Source of the DNA: Martinezella lusitana
Lineage (GTDB): Bacteria > Pseudomonadota > Alphaproteobacteria > Rhizobiales > Rhizobiaceae
Direction: 5' to 3'
NCBI RefSeq assembly: GCF_014207095.1
Contig: NZ_JACHBG010000022.1
Span: 23,292 to 87,291 of the forward strand
Length of the DNA: 64,000 bases
How positions within the stretch are numbered: position 1 is the stretch's first letter; every line of letters starts with the position of its first letter. Made by a program: the position numbers and the translations under genes. Shown here piece after piece: positions 27,022 to 36,139 of this stretch. The notes under the pieces are model-generated. The model had not been told where the DNA came from, did no database searches, and saw only the letters and a list, made by a program, of their open reading frames with translations.

Positions 27022-29751
27022 ATGACCAGCCCTAGCAACCCTAAGAAGGGTGCTTTCGCTACCCGTCCGGCGCTGGCGCGCATGGTTGCGGTCAAGCGTC
27101 TGTTTGCTCAGATCGTGCTGGTCTCGGAGCAGCTTCTGCCGCGGCTATTGTTGCCGGCATCCATTCTTGCGCTGTTCCTCTCTGCCGCATGGTTCGGCAT
27201 TTTCCGCATCGCGCCGGATGTTCTGCGTTTCTCGCTGCTCGCCGTCTTCGTTGTCGGTTTCGTTTTCTCCCTCAACCCGCTGCGCGGCCTGCGTCGGCCG
27301 ACGATCGCCGAAGCCGACCGGCTTCTGGAGGAACGCAACGGCCTTGCGCATCAGCCCGTCACCGTGCAGGAGGACGAGCCGGCGCTCGACACCCCCTTCG
27401 CCCGAGCACTTTGGCGCGAACACCAGACCCGCATGGCGGAGCGCATTGCCGCACTGGATGCCGGCCTGCCCCGACCGGATATTGCGCGCTACGACCGTTT
27501 CGCCCTGCGCGCCATTCCGGCTTTGCTGCTGGTGACGGCCTTCAGCTTTTCGATGTCCAACAGCGGCGGCTCGCTGAGCGACGTCTTCACACCGCCGGCT
27601 TCCATGTCGAGCAATCCGGATGTCCGTGTCGATGCCTGGGTCACGCCGCCCTACTATACGGGCGAGGCGCCGGTCTATCTCACCGGCAATGTCGCCAATG
27701 CCAGCGATAACCTCAACGTGCCACAATTCTCCGAGCTGACGGTGCGTGTAACCGGCACCTCCGCAGATGAAAAAGTCCTGTTCCAGACGGCAGGCACCGA
27801 CAAGGGAATCGAAGTTCCGGAACAGACGACCAACGCCGAAAAGCAGGCGTCGACGACCGGCAGCAGTCCCGCCGCCGCGCAACTCGCAGCTCCTGGCAAT
27901 GTCGTTTCCCCTGCCGCTGACGGGATGATTTCCCGTACCCATGTCCTGAAACTGGAAAAAGCCGGCTCCCTGACCGTCAACGGCCGGTCATGGACCTTCA
28001 ATGTGGTCGTCGACAAGCCGCCCGAGATCGCCTTTGACGGCATTCCGCATGCGTCTGCCAGCGGCGCCCTGGAACTCGGCTTCCGGGTCAAGGACGATTA
28101 CGGCGTCGAAGAAGCCCATGCCGAGATCGTGCCGGTGGAGTCCGATGCGGCAGCCACCCCGCTCTACGGCCTTCCCGAATACAAGCTTGACGTTCCCCGT
28201 CGCGACCGCCGCAACGGCAAGGGCCTGGCAAGCCACGACCTGACGCAGGATCCGCTTGCCGGCAAGCGCGTTCGCCTCACGCTTGTCGCCAAGGACGGCG
28301 CAGGACAGACCGGCCGCAGCGCTCCCTATGAAATGGTACTTCCCTCACGCAATTTCAGCCAGCCACTGGCGGCTGCCGTTGCCGAAGAGCGCCAGGTCTT
28401 CGCCCTCGATACCCGCAAGATGCCGGAGGCGATCGAGCTCAACAAGTCGCTGACCATTCGCCCGGAAGAAGCCATTCCCGGCCTCGGCAATTTCCTGGCG
28501 ATCAAATCCGCGCTGACGCGCATGAAGCTCGCAAGTGGTGACGCTTCGCTGAAGGATGCGGCCGATTATCTCTGGCAGATCGCACTCGGCATGGAAGACG
28601 CACAGCTGACCGATGCGGAAAAGGCGCTGCGCGACGCACAGCAGAAGCTCTCCGACGCCCTGCAGCGCAATGCCTCCGATGCGGAAATCAAGAAGCTCAC
28701 CGACGAACTCCGCAAGGCGATGAACGCCTATATGAAAGAACTGGCCGAGCGCATGCGCAACATGCCGGCTCAACCTAACCAGCGCTCCGCCAACATCCTG
28801 CGCCAGCAGGACCTGCAGCGCATGATGGACCAGATCGAAAACCTTGCCCGCTCCGGGAATCGCCAAGCGGCGCAACAAATGCTCTCCGAGCTGCAGCAAT
28901 TGATGAACAGCCTGCAGGCCGGCAAGCCGCAACCCGGACAGCAGCAGCAGGGCCAGGCGAATGACAAGATGCGCGAGCAGATGGACAAGCTCGGCCGCAT
29001 CATGCGCGACCAGCAGAAGCTGATGGACCAGACTTTCAAGCTCGATCAGGCCATGCGCGACCGCATGCAGCGCGGCGATTCCAACGAGGACGGCGACGGC
29101 TTGATGGACCAGCCGCTACCCAACCTCGGTGACCAGGCGCGGCCGGACATGGGGCAACGCAACCAGGCTCAGCAGGATCCCCAGCAAGACCAGAATCAGA
29201 AAGGTCAGAAGGGCAACGACCCGACCGATGGTATGACAGCCGATCAGCTGCGCGACGCACTGAAACAATTGCGCCAGCAGCAGGACGATCTCGCAAAGCA
29301 GCTCGGCGAACTCCAGAAAAACCTCGGCTCGCTGGGTATGAAGCCGAACCAGAATTACGGCAAGGCTCAGCAGGAAATGAAGGGCGCATCAGGCCAGCTG
29401 ACTGAAGGCAACGGCGAAGGCGCCGTGCAGGGCCAGGGGCGTGCACTTGACGCTTTGCGCAAGGGCACCCGCGACATGATGAACCAGTTGATGGCGCAGA
29501 TGCAGCAACAGGGCCAAGGTCAGGGCCAAATGCCAGGCTCAACGGGTCCAAAGGGTCAGAACGACCGTGATCCGCTGGGCCGACCGCTGGATGGTCCCAT
29601 AGATCATCCTGACAGAGAGATGGTCCCGAATGTCATCGATGCCCAACGCGCCCGCCAAATCCTCGACGCAATACGCGAACGGTTAAGCGACAATCCTACC
29701 TTGAGCGACGAACGGCGCTATCTCGAACGACTGCTGAATCTGGGTCAGTAG
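27022..29751 (+). CDS. TIGR02302/DUF4175-family membrane protein
   Basis: A 909-aa protein of a large family restricted mainly to alphaproteobacteria, function unknown. Three transmembrane helices fall at about residues 36-58, 62-80 and 158-176, then a long periplasmic-type region, a helical region (about 480-560) and a glutamine- and methionine-rich low-complexity stretch from about 590 to 850 with repeated QQQ and QGQ tracts. The C-terminus has the conserved PLGRPLDGP/VPNVIDAQRARQILDAIRERL block. It stands alone, after lysA and convergent with cpdR. Confidence 0.85.
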   Translation: MTSPSNPKKGAFATRPALARMVAVKRLFAQIVLVSEQLLPRLLLPASILALFLSAAWFGIFRIAPDVLRFSLLAVFVVGFVFSLNPLRGLRRPTIAEADRLLEERNGLAHQPVTVQEDEPALDTPFARALWREHQTRMAERIAALDAGLPRPDIARYDRFALRAIPALLLVTAFSFSMSNSGGSLSDVFTPPASMSSNPDVRVDAWVTPPYYTGEAPVYLTGNVANASDNLNVPQFSELTVRVTGTSADEKVLFQTAGTDKGIEVPEQTTNAEKQASTTGSSPAAAQLAAPGNVVSPAADGMISRTHVLKLEKAGSLTVNGRSWTFNVVVDKPPEIAFDGIPHASASGALELGFRVKDDYGVEEAHAEIVPVESDAAATPLYGLPEYKLDVPRRDRRNGKGLASHDLTQDPLAGKRVRLTLVAKDGAGQTGRSAPYEMVLPSRNFSQPLAAAVAEERQVFALDTRKMPEAIELNKSLTIRPEEAIPGLGNFLAIKSALTRMKLASGDASLKDAADYLWQIALGMEDAQLTDAEKALRDAQQKLSDALQRNASDAEIKKLTDELRKAMNAYMKELAERMRNMPAQPNQRSANILRQQDLQRMMDQIENLARSGNRQAAQQMLSELQQLMNSLQAGKPQPGQQQQGQANDKMREQMDKLGRIMRDQQKLMDQTFKLDQAMRDRMQRGDSNEDGDGLMDQPLPNLGDQARPDMGQRNQAQQDPQQDQNQKGQKGNDPTDGMTADQLRDALKQLRQQQDDLAKQLGELQKNLGSLGMKPNQNYGKAQQEMKGASGQLTEGNGEGAVQGQGRALDALRKGTRDMMNQLMAQMQQQGQGQGQMPGSTGPKGQNDRDPLGRPLDGPIDHPDREMVPNVIDAQRARQILDAIRERLSDNPTLSDERRYLERLLNLGQ

Positions 29752-29854
29752 GACAAGCGGGAACGGCTTGGATCAATCTCAAGAGAGACGCCCGGAGCCA
29801 TCCGTCCGGACATGCGTCAACGCGAAGCGCTGGAACGGATCAGCGCTTCGAAGC

Positions 29855-29960
29855 TTGTCATCGAGAATATTTGCAGGAAAAGCGCGCCGCCGTGTTTCGT
29901 CCGGCATGCGCAGAAATAATAGCTAGGACGTTGTCGCGATTCGAGGAAACGTCGAAAAGC
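29855..29960. repeat. Rhizobial intergenic palindromic element, copy K (diverged)
   Basis: Carries TTGCAGGAAAAGCGC, TTTCGTCCGGCATGCGCA and GATTCGAGGAAACG blocks in the gap between two convergent genes. It is more diverged than the other copies and does not coincide with a stop codon. Confidence 0.5.
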
Positions 29961-29961
29961 C

Positions 29962-30321
29962 TTAGGCAGCCAATGCGCGTGCAACGGCCTTACGGATATC
30001 TGGCAGTGCAAATGGCTTGGCGACGACATCGACGATTTTTTCCATCAGGTCGTCGGCACGCTCGCGCTGCTCAGCATAGCCGGTCATCAGCAGGATCTTC
30101 ATCCCTGGGCATGTCGAATGCGCCTGGTGCGCAAGCTCGATGCCGTCCATGACCGGCATGCGGATATCCGAAAGAAGCAGGTCGTAACCGCCCTCCCGCA
30201 GCTTTTCCAAACCTTCGGCGCCATCGGCGGCCTCTTCGGTCTCGTGGCCGTCCAGGCGCAGCGCGCGTGCGACGAAGGTGCGAAGCGAATCTTCGTCTTC
30301 CGTGATCAGAATTTTTGCCAT
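29962..30321 (-). CDS. cpdR: CpdR-type single-domain response regulator
   Basis: A 119-aa stand-alone receiver domain. Phosphorylation site D52 sits in LLLSDIRMPVMDG, the acidic pocket is E8-D9-E10-D11, and the switch residues T80 and K102 are present. The start MAKILITEDE is the usual CpdR start; an in-frame start eight residues upstream is not favoured. In Caulobacter and Sinorhizobium, CpdR is phosphorylated by the CckA-ChpT relay and, when unphosphorylated, acts with ClpXP to degrade CtrA-pathway substrates. That role is inferred from homology. Confidence 0.85.
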   Translation of the reverse strand: MAKILITEDEDSLRTFVARALRLDGHETEEAADGAEGLEKLREGGYDLLLSDIRMPVMDGIELAHQAHSTCPGMKILLMTGYAEQRERADDLMEKIVDVVAKPFALPDIRKAVARALAA

Positions 30322-30480
30322 GGCCCAATGCTCCTGGTCCGTCATGTTCCGCGACCGAAATCACCAGAATTCCGTTTGCGATAGGTAAACGACAGGGGGC
30401 GATTGGGCTCCGTGGTTAATGAGTCGTCATCACTGGAGCAGAATGGGACAGCCGTGACAGCTGTCTCCGTTAACGTCGAT

Positions 30481-31029
30481 TCAGGAGGTAGCGTCGCCGG
30501 TGACGACGCCGACGAAGGGCAGTTCGCGGAAGGCATAAGCCACGTCCATGCCATATCCGACAACGAAATAATCCGGGCATTCGAAGCCGACATAGTCCGC
30601 TTCCAATTCCTCTTGGCGCTTCACGCTCTTGTCGAGCAGCACGGCCAGGCTGACGTGGCGAGCACCGCGCTCATAGAGCAGTTCCTTGGCGAAACGCAGC
30701 GTGCGGCCCGATTCCAGAATATCGTCGATCAGCAGAACGTCGCGATCCTTAACGTCGCTGTCGATGTCCTTGACGATGCGCACGCCCTGCGAGGTCGTGC
30801 CGGCGCCATAGCTGGAAAGAGTGATGAATTCGACCTCCGGAGCAAGGCCCGTCTCGTGCAGCGCACGCAACAGATCGGCTGCGAAAATGAAGGAGCCCTT
30901 GAGGACTGCGATGACGAGGAGATCCTTCGTCGGCCCGCTGGCGATTTGCTTCGCCATGGTTTGATTGCGCTCAGCAATCTGCTCGGCAGTGAAAAGCGGC
31001 TCGATATTTTTCCCGCGTACGACAGGCAT
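30481..31029 (-). CDS. hpt: Hypoxanthine phosphoribosyltransferase
   Basis: A purine-salvage enzyme that makes IMP from hypoxanthine and PRPP. The 182-aa protein has the PRPP loop LLIDDILESGRT at residues 99-110, the N-terminal LKGSFIFAADL segment and the YVGFECPDYFVVGYGMD active-site region. The ATG at 31029 gives the normal length; upstream in-frame extension is not needed. Confidence 0.93.
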   Translation of the reverse strand: MPVVRGKNIEPLFTAEQIAERNQTMAKQIASGPTKDLLVIAVLKGSFIFAADLLRALHETGLAPEVEFITLSSYGAGTTSQGVRIVKDIDSDVKDRDVLLIDDILESGRTLRFAKELLYERGARHVSLAVLLDKSVKRQEELEADYVGFECPDYFVVGYGMDVAYAFRELPFVGVVTGDATS

Positions 31030-31226
31030 TGATTGGCATGCTCCATGGCTTTGCGGCCCTTGGCCGCCGATCAAGCTCTAGCCCGTAGCACAATCAGCAA
31101 GCCCGACACACCCCCAGAGTCGGATGATTCTAGGCCGATTCGACCTAAAATCCGATTCCACCCGGGATTCGAATGGCTACCTCGCAGTATCGCCCGAAAA
31201 CTGGCGACACTTTTCGGCATCATGCC

Positions 31227-31895
31227 TTAAGGCATGAACGAGAGCCGAACATCCGGCGTTTTTCCGCCGGGATGCTGCAATCGCGTCGAGAATCCACGAC
31301 TTTCGTGTGGCCCGAGCCGGTCGATCGAAACATTCACGACAACGCTTCTGACCAGATGATCACCGGCAAAAAGATTGGCGCGGACCTGCGGAACGGAAAG
31401 CGTCGCGCCGCTGGCATTCTCGACAATGCCGTTCAATGTCAGCACCCGCAGGCCGTTTTCATCACGCGGCGTCAGCGTCACATGCGAAAATTGCAGCGGC
31501 TCCCCGTTCGGGTCGATCGGGGCGCTGGAGAGACCGGAAAATCCACCGGAGAGACCGAAGATCAGCACGGCGAGCGAGACGATGAGCGCGACGAAACTCC
31601 GGCGCGAAGCCTGCTGCAGAATATTCTCGATAGATCGGAATGCAGCCAGGATGCGTGAAAGCCAGTTCGAACGTGTCGGTCGCAGCCGCTGCCTTGTTTC
31701 GGCCGGCCGCTCATAGCGCATGTTGACGCCAGAGGTGCCTCGGTTACGGCCACCGGATACCGTGACGAACTCGGCATCGACGATGTCCGGTTTCGGCGCA
31801 AAGCGATGTACCTGGCCGGCCCCTTGTCCGCGTTCTGGCGGGATAAGGTCATAAACCAGCTCCGCCCGCTGCTGACGGTGGCGAAAAGCGCCCAT
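31227..31895 (-). CDS. Membrane-anchored protein of unknown function, divergent from ftsEX
   Basis: A 222-aa protein with an arginine-rich N-terminal cytoplasmic region (residues 1-95), one transmembrane helix (about 96-113) and a C-terminal extracytoplasmic domain with beta-strand character (HVTLTPRDENGLRVLTLNGIVENASG). The tail resembles the FxLYD/DUF3426-like domains that follow zinc-ribbon proteins in this neighbourhood, but the zinc ribbon is absent here. Its position, divergent from ftsE across a 210-bp gap, suggests shared regulation with cell division. Function not recognised. Confidence 0.6.
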   Translation of the reverse strand: MGAFRHRQQRAELVYDLIPPERGQGAGQVHRFAPKPDIVDAEFVTVSGGRNRGTSGVNMRYERPAETRQRLRPTRSNWLSRILAAFRSIENILQQASRRSFVALIVSLAVLIFGLSGGFSGLSSAPIDPNGEPLQFSHVTLTPRDENGLRVLTLNGIVENASGATLSVPQVRANLFAGDHLVRSVVVNVSIDRLGPHESRGFSTRLQHPGGKTPDVRLSFMP

Positions 31896-32047
31896 GATGA
31901 CCTCCCGTTTCGGTGATCCACATGGTTTCGACGCCCATTCCTAGTCTGGGCATTGAAACGAATCCCGCCCAGTCGTAAATTTTATTGGTTAATGTTTCGC
32001 AAAGATCGCCATGAATCGGGCGCCTTTCCAGAAAAATTTACCGGCTG

Positions 32048-32064
32048 TTAACGCCAGTGGTTAA
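32048..32064. promoter_or_regulatory. Candidate CtrA half-sites before ftsE
   Basis: Two GTTAAC boxes (TTAA at 32048-32051 and 32061-32064) are spaced nine bases apart, against seven in the CtrA consensus, and a further TTAA occurs near 31989. They are weak evidence for cell-cycle control of ftsEX. Confidence 0.3.
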
Positions 32065-32105
32065 CAAGTCGCCTGATTGAACACTGCGGAAGACTGGACT
32101 GCCCG

Positions 32106-32765
32106 TTGATTCACTTTGAGAACGTCGGTTTGCGCTACGGCATGGGTCCGGAAATCCTCCGCGACCTGAGCTTCGACATTCCGAGAAAATCGTTCCAGTT
32201 CCTGACCGGCCCCTCAGGCGCCGGCAAGACCACGCTGTTGCGACTGCTGTTCATGTCGCTGCAGCCGACCCGTGGGCTGATCCGCATGTTCGATCGCGAG
32301 ATTTCGTCGATCCCCCGCAACGAACTGCCGCTGCTGCGCCGCCGCGTCGGCATTGTCTTTCAGGATTTCCGGCTGCTCGAGCATCTGACCACCTACGAAA
32401 ACGTCGCCCTGCCCCTGCGCGTACGCGGCAAGGACGAAAGCTCCTATCGCACCGACGTGCTGGAGCTGCTCAAATGGGTCGGCCTTGGCGAGCGCATCAA
32501 TGTGCTGCCGCCGGTGCTGTCAGGCGGCGAGAAGCAGCGCGCCGCGATTGCCCGTGCCCTCATAGACCGTCCTGAAATCCTGCTCGCCGACGAGCCCACG
32601 GGCAACGTCGATCCGCCGATGGCACGCCGGCTGCTCAATCTGTTTCTGGAGCTCAATCGTCTCGGCACCGCTGTCGTCATCGCGACGCACGACCTCGCGT
32701 TGATGGACCAGATCGAAGCCAGGCGCATGATCTTGTCGGGAGGGCATCTCGATATCTATGACTGA
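32106..32765 (+). CDS. ftsE: Cell division ATP-binding protein FtsE
   Basis: The ATPase of the FtsEX complex, which controls peptidoglycan hydrolases at the division septum. The 219-aa protein has Walker A GPSGAGKTT at about 35-43, the ABC signature LSGGEKQRAA (138-147) and Walker B LLADEPTGNVD. It starts at TTG 32106, giving the conserved MIHFENVGLRYG beginning. It overlaps ftsX by 8 bp. Confidence 0.95.
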   Translation: MIHFENVGLRYGMGPEILRDLSFDIPRKSFQFLTGPSGAGKTTLLRLLFMSLQPTRGLIRMFDREISSIPRNELPLLRRRVGIVFQDFRLLEHLTTYENVALPLRVRGKDESSYRTDVLELLKWVGLGERINVLPPVLSGGEKQRAAIARALIDRPEILLADEPTGNVDPPMARRLLNLFLELNRLGTAVVIATHDLALMDQIEARRMILSGGHLDIYD

Positions 32766-33804
32766 GCAAGCTCCCCGCAGGAACAGCCCGAACGCAAAAG
32801 CTCCGCAGCCGCAGCAGGCGTCGACCGGCCAGCAGCCGGAGCGCAAGCGCCCGGAGATGCGCGTGCGCCCGACTGGACCGATCGTGCCCTCCTCGAATAT
32901 CCAGGGCAACGCGCTGATCGTCGTCATCGCCATCATGGCCTTTCTCGCCTGCCTGACGCTCGGCGCGGTCAGCATGGTGCGGGCAACGGCCGCCAGCTGG
33001 GAAAGCCAGATTTCCCGCGAGATCACGATCCAGATCAAGCCGGACGACAATCTCGATATGGACAAGGCGCTGGCGAGCGCCCGCGATATCGCGCTCAGCT
33101 TCGTCGGCACGAAGTCGGGCCAGATCGTCGATGAGGCGGCCACCGCCCGCCTTCTCGAGCCTTGGCTCGGCGCCGGCCTCGACATAAAGGAACTGCCGGT
33201 TCCACGCCTCGTCATCGTCACCATCGACGAGACGCATCCGCCGGATTTCGAAGCCATGCGCAGCCTGCTGAAGGCCCAGATCCCGCAGGCGACGCTGGAT
33301 GACCATCGCACCTGGGTCGACCGGCTCGTCTCGATGGCTCATACGACGGTTCTCATCGGCACCGGCGTTCTGCTGCTGGTCTTCACGGCCATGGTGCTGA
33401 CCGTGGTTTTCGCAACACGCGGAGCACTGTCGGGCAACAGGCATATCGTCGAAGTACTGCACTTCGTCGGCGCCGAAAGCACCTTCGTCGCCACGGAATT
33501 CCAGAAGCATTTCCTGAAAATCAGCCTCAAGGGATCGGCGGCGGGCAGCGCGCTCGCAGCCTTCTTCTTCGCCAGCGCCGGCTTCCTGCAGAGCCGCACG
33601 ATCGCCACACCGCAAACCGACCAGGCAACTGCCCTTTTCGGCACGTTTTCGGTCGGTGCGCTCGGCTATCTCGGCATTCTCGCGACGATGATCGTCATTG
33701 CGCTGCTCACGACACTGACGGCGCGTTTCACCGTGATGCGCACGATTTACGAGATCGATCTGATCCGTTCCGACCCCGGCAGATCGGACAGTGTGCAGAA
33801 TTGA
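32758..33804 (+). CDS. ftsX: Cell division protein FtsX
   Basis: The membrane subunit of FtsEX, 348 aa. It has a proline- and charge-rich cytoplasmic N-terminus (residues 1-45), a first transmembrane helix (about 55-78), a periplasmic domain, and three further helices in the C-terminal half, the FtsX topology. The ATG at 32758 lies inside the end of ftsE, so the two are translationally coupled. Confidence 0.94.
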   Translation: MTEQAPRRNSPNAKAPQPQQASTGQQPERKRPEMRVRPTGPIVPSSNIQGNALIVVIAIMAFLACLTLGAVSMVRATAASWESQISREITIQIKPDDNLDMDKALASARDIALSFVGTKSGQIVDEAATARLLEPWLGAGLDIKELPVPRLVIVTIDETHPPDFEAMRSLLKAQIPQATLDDHRTWVDRLVSMAHTTVLIGTGVLLLVFTAMVLTVVFATRGALSGNRHIVEVLHFVGAESTFVATEFQKHFLKISLKGSAAGSALAAFFFASAGFLQSRTIATPQTDQATALFGTFSVGALGYLGILATMIVIALLTTLTARFTVMRTIYEIDLIRSDPGRSDSVQN

Positions 33805-33873
33805 TAACGCAGTGATGATTTTTTGCCGATCGGCAGCCCGTTCCTTGCCGCAATTGTCGTATAATGACGAATC

Positions 33874-34596
33874 ATGAGCATGGATCTGACGACTCGCAAG
33901 ACCGTGAGTTCGCAGCCGTTGCGGGAGCGTTCCCGCAGCGACAGGCCCGTGCGGCGTAGTCTGATCCGCCGTCTTTTGCGCTGGGGAGGCTTCGCCTTCA
34001 TTTTCTTCGTCGCCATTGTTTTCGGCGGCTTCCTGCATTTTGTCGATTCGATCACCACGATGAAGCCGCCGCTCGATCCGAAGGCGGATGGCATCGTCGT
34101 GTTGACGGGCGGTTACCAGCGCATCGATCAGGCTGTGGAACTGCTGCGCTCCGGCGCCGGCAATCGTTTGCTGATCTCAGGCGCACATCCGACCACGACG
34201 CCGTCCCAGATCCGCAAGCTGACGCAAAGCTCGGTCGATCTATTCAGCTGCTGCGTCGACATCGGCTACGACGCGCTCGACACCATCGGCAATGCCCGCG
34301 AAGCGGCAAAGTGGATCCACGCCAAGGGCTACAAGAGCGTCCTCGTAGTCACAAACAACTACCACATGCCCCGAAGCCTGGCGGAACTGAAATATGTCGA
34401 CCCGTCGACCGATTTCATTCCCTACCCTGTCGTCAACTCCGACTTGAAAGCCAAGAACTGGTTTACGGATCCGAACGCGCTGCGCACCATGATCTCGGAA
34501 TATGCCAAGGTCCTTCTCGCCGGCGCTCGCAACCTGACGGGCCTTGGACGTCCTACCGGCTTGCGATCACGCCAGCCGCTCGACGACGACGATTAG
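33874..34596 (+). CDS. YdcF/ElyC-family DUF218 protein
   Basis: A 240-aa protein with a basic N-terminus, one transmembrane helix (about residues 38-60) and an extracytoplasmic DUF218 domain containing the VVLTGGYQRIDQAVELLRSG, LLISGAH and VTNNYHMPRSLAEL segments. E. coli relatives ElyC and YdcF affect peptidoglycan and lipid-carrier metabolism. Start at ATG 33874; the ATG at 33880 is an alternative. It follows ftsX by 69 bp and precedes plsC. Confidence 0.85.
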   Translation: MSMDLTTRKTVSSQPLRERSRSDRPVRRSLIRRLLRWGGFAFIFFVAIVFGGFLHFVDSITTMKPPLDPKADGIVVLTGGYQRIDQAVELLRSGAGNRLLISGAHPTTTPSQIRKLTQSSVDLFSCCVDIGYDALDTIGNAREAAKWIHAKGYKSVLVVTNNYHMPRSLAELKYVDPSTDFIPYPVVNSDLKAKNWFTDPNALRTMISEYAKVLLAGARNLTGLGRPTGLRSRQPLDDDD

Positions 34597-34702
34597 AGCT
34601 TGGAGCCGCGAAAGCGAGCATGCGCCGACTTTTTATTGACGACGTAATCGTGTAGGCAAACCTTCGGATACCGGCGCAGGCCGGTGCATTGGGAAAGCCT
34701 CG

Positions 34703-35506
34703 ATGATTACATTGCGTTCGATTCTGTTCAACGTAGCCTTCTATGCCAATCTGATCATTCGCATGATCGTTTTGACGCCCATCTATTTCCTGATGCCGCG
34801 CAAGGCGGCCTACGCAATCCCCAAGGCATGGGCGAAGTCCAGCACCTGGCTGATGGAAAAGATCGTCGGCACGACTTTCGAGATCGAGGGCCTCGAGAAC
34901 ATCCCGAAAGGCAGCTATATCTTTGCGCCGAAGCACCAGTCCTTCTGGGATACCTTCGCGCTGCTCCCCTATCTCGACGACCCCGTCTATATCCTCAAGC
35001 GCGAGCTGATGTGGATCCCGCTGTTCGGCTGGTATGCCGGCAAGCAGCGAATGATCCCGGTGGATCGCAGCGCGCGCGGCAAGGTGATGTTCGACGTACT
35101 GAAGCGCACGCGCGAAGAACTCGCTACCGGCCGCCAGCTGATCATCTATCCGGAAGGCACGCGCCGCCCGCCGGGCGCCGAGCCTGTCTACAAATATGGC
35201 ATCGCCCGCATGTATCGCGACCTCGGAATTCCCGTCGTCATGGTTGCCATGCACCCCGGCCTGTTCTGGCCTCGCCGCACCTTCCGCAAATATCCCGGCC
35301 ACCTCAAGGTGCGCATCCTGCCGCCGATCGAGCCGGGGCTGGACCCGGATGTCTTCTTCGCGCGGCTGATCGAGGAGACGGAAAGGGCAAGCGACGAATT
35401 GCTGGTCGAAACCATCGCCGATAACCCGCATCTTCCCATCCCGCCGACAGCCGCCCGACGTCTGGCGGAAATCGGCAAGGCAAAGGTAGCGGCGGCGGCT
35501 GTTTAA
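34703..35506 (+). CDS. plsC: 1-acyl-sn-glycerol-3-phosphate acyltransferase
   Basis: Makes phosphatidic acid from lysophosphatidic acid at the inner membrane. The 267-aa protein has the catalytic HX4D motif KHQSFWD (H78, D83) and the YPEGTRRPPG motif (about 149-158), plus an N-terminal membrane helix. ATG 34703 is the start of the conserved reading frame. Confidence 0.93.
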   Translation: MITLRSILFNVAFYANLIIRMIVLTPIYFLMPRKAAYAIPKAWAKSSTWLMEKIVGTTFEIEGLENIPKGSYIFAPKHQSFWDTFALLPYLDDPVYILKRELMWIPLFGWYAGKQRMIPVDRSARGKVMFDVLKRTREELATGRQLIIYPEGTRRPPGAEPVYKYGIARMYRDLGIPVVMVAMHPGLFWPRRTFRKYPGHLKVRILPPIEPGLDPDVFFARLIEETERASDELLVETIADNPHLPIPPTAARRLAEIGKAKVAAAAV

Positions 35507-35555
35507 CACCCGCCGTGCAGAAGGGAGCAGCGGCATTGCGCCGGATAGGCGTCAA

Positions 35556-36089
35556 TCACGATGCTTCCCGCATCCGCTCCACTTCATCGACAACATGCTC
35601 AAGCCATTGATCGCGAATGCCCATCTGGCGCAGATGCGCCAGCGTATTGAAGACGTAGGCATCGTTCGGACCGGATTGGCCGCTGGCTGATTCGACGATA
35701 TGCGCGGCCTCGATAGCATCGAGCGCACCGGCATATTGCCTGTGGTTGCGGTCGACGACATAGGCGACAGCGGTCACCCGCCGCCCGTCGGCAAGCCTGA
35801 TCGGCAGCGTCTTTTCCAGATAGACATTGGTGACGAGTTCGCGCTCTCGCAGATACGCGATCACCTCGTCCCAAGCGGAGGCTAGAATGCGAAAAGCCAT
35901 GCCACGGCAGGACCCGCCGCGATCGAGCCCAAGCACCAGGCCGGGGCTCTCTTCGCTGCCGCGATGGACCCAGGAACGGACGCAGAGCGAACGACGATAA
36001 CCGAAAATCAGGGCCTCGGCCCGCTCGTCATAATCAAAGCCCGGATTCCACATGAGGGATCCGTAGCCAAATACCCAAAATTCGTCCAT
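35556..36089 (-). CDS. ChaC-like gamma-glutamylcyclotransferase
   Basis: A glutathione-degrading enzyme family. The 177-aa protein begins with the FWVFGYGSLMWNP substrate-loop motif (residues 4-16), followed by RRSLCVRSWVHRG and GLVLGLDRGGSCRG, all hallmarks of ChaC. The ATG at 36089 gives the normal ChaC start; an upstream extension to 36167 is not conserved. It is divergent from the DUF2125 gene. Confidence 0.88.
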   Translation of the reverse strand: MDEFWVFGYGSLMWNPGFDYDERAEALIFGYRRSLCVRSWVHRGSEESPGLVLGLDRGGSCRGMAFRILASAWDEVIAYLRERELVTNVYLEKTLPIRLADGRRVTAVAYVVDRNHRQYAGALDAIEAAHIVESASGQSGPNDAYVFNTLAHLRQMGIRDQWLEHVVDEVERMREAS

Positions 36090-36139
36090 ATCCAACGCCA
36101 AATCACTATGAAGCTTCAGTACAACCATTGGAGAACAAC

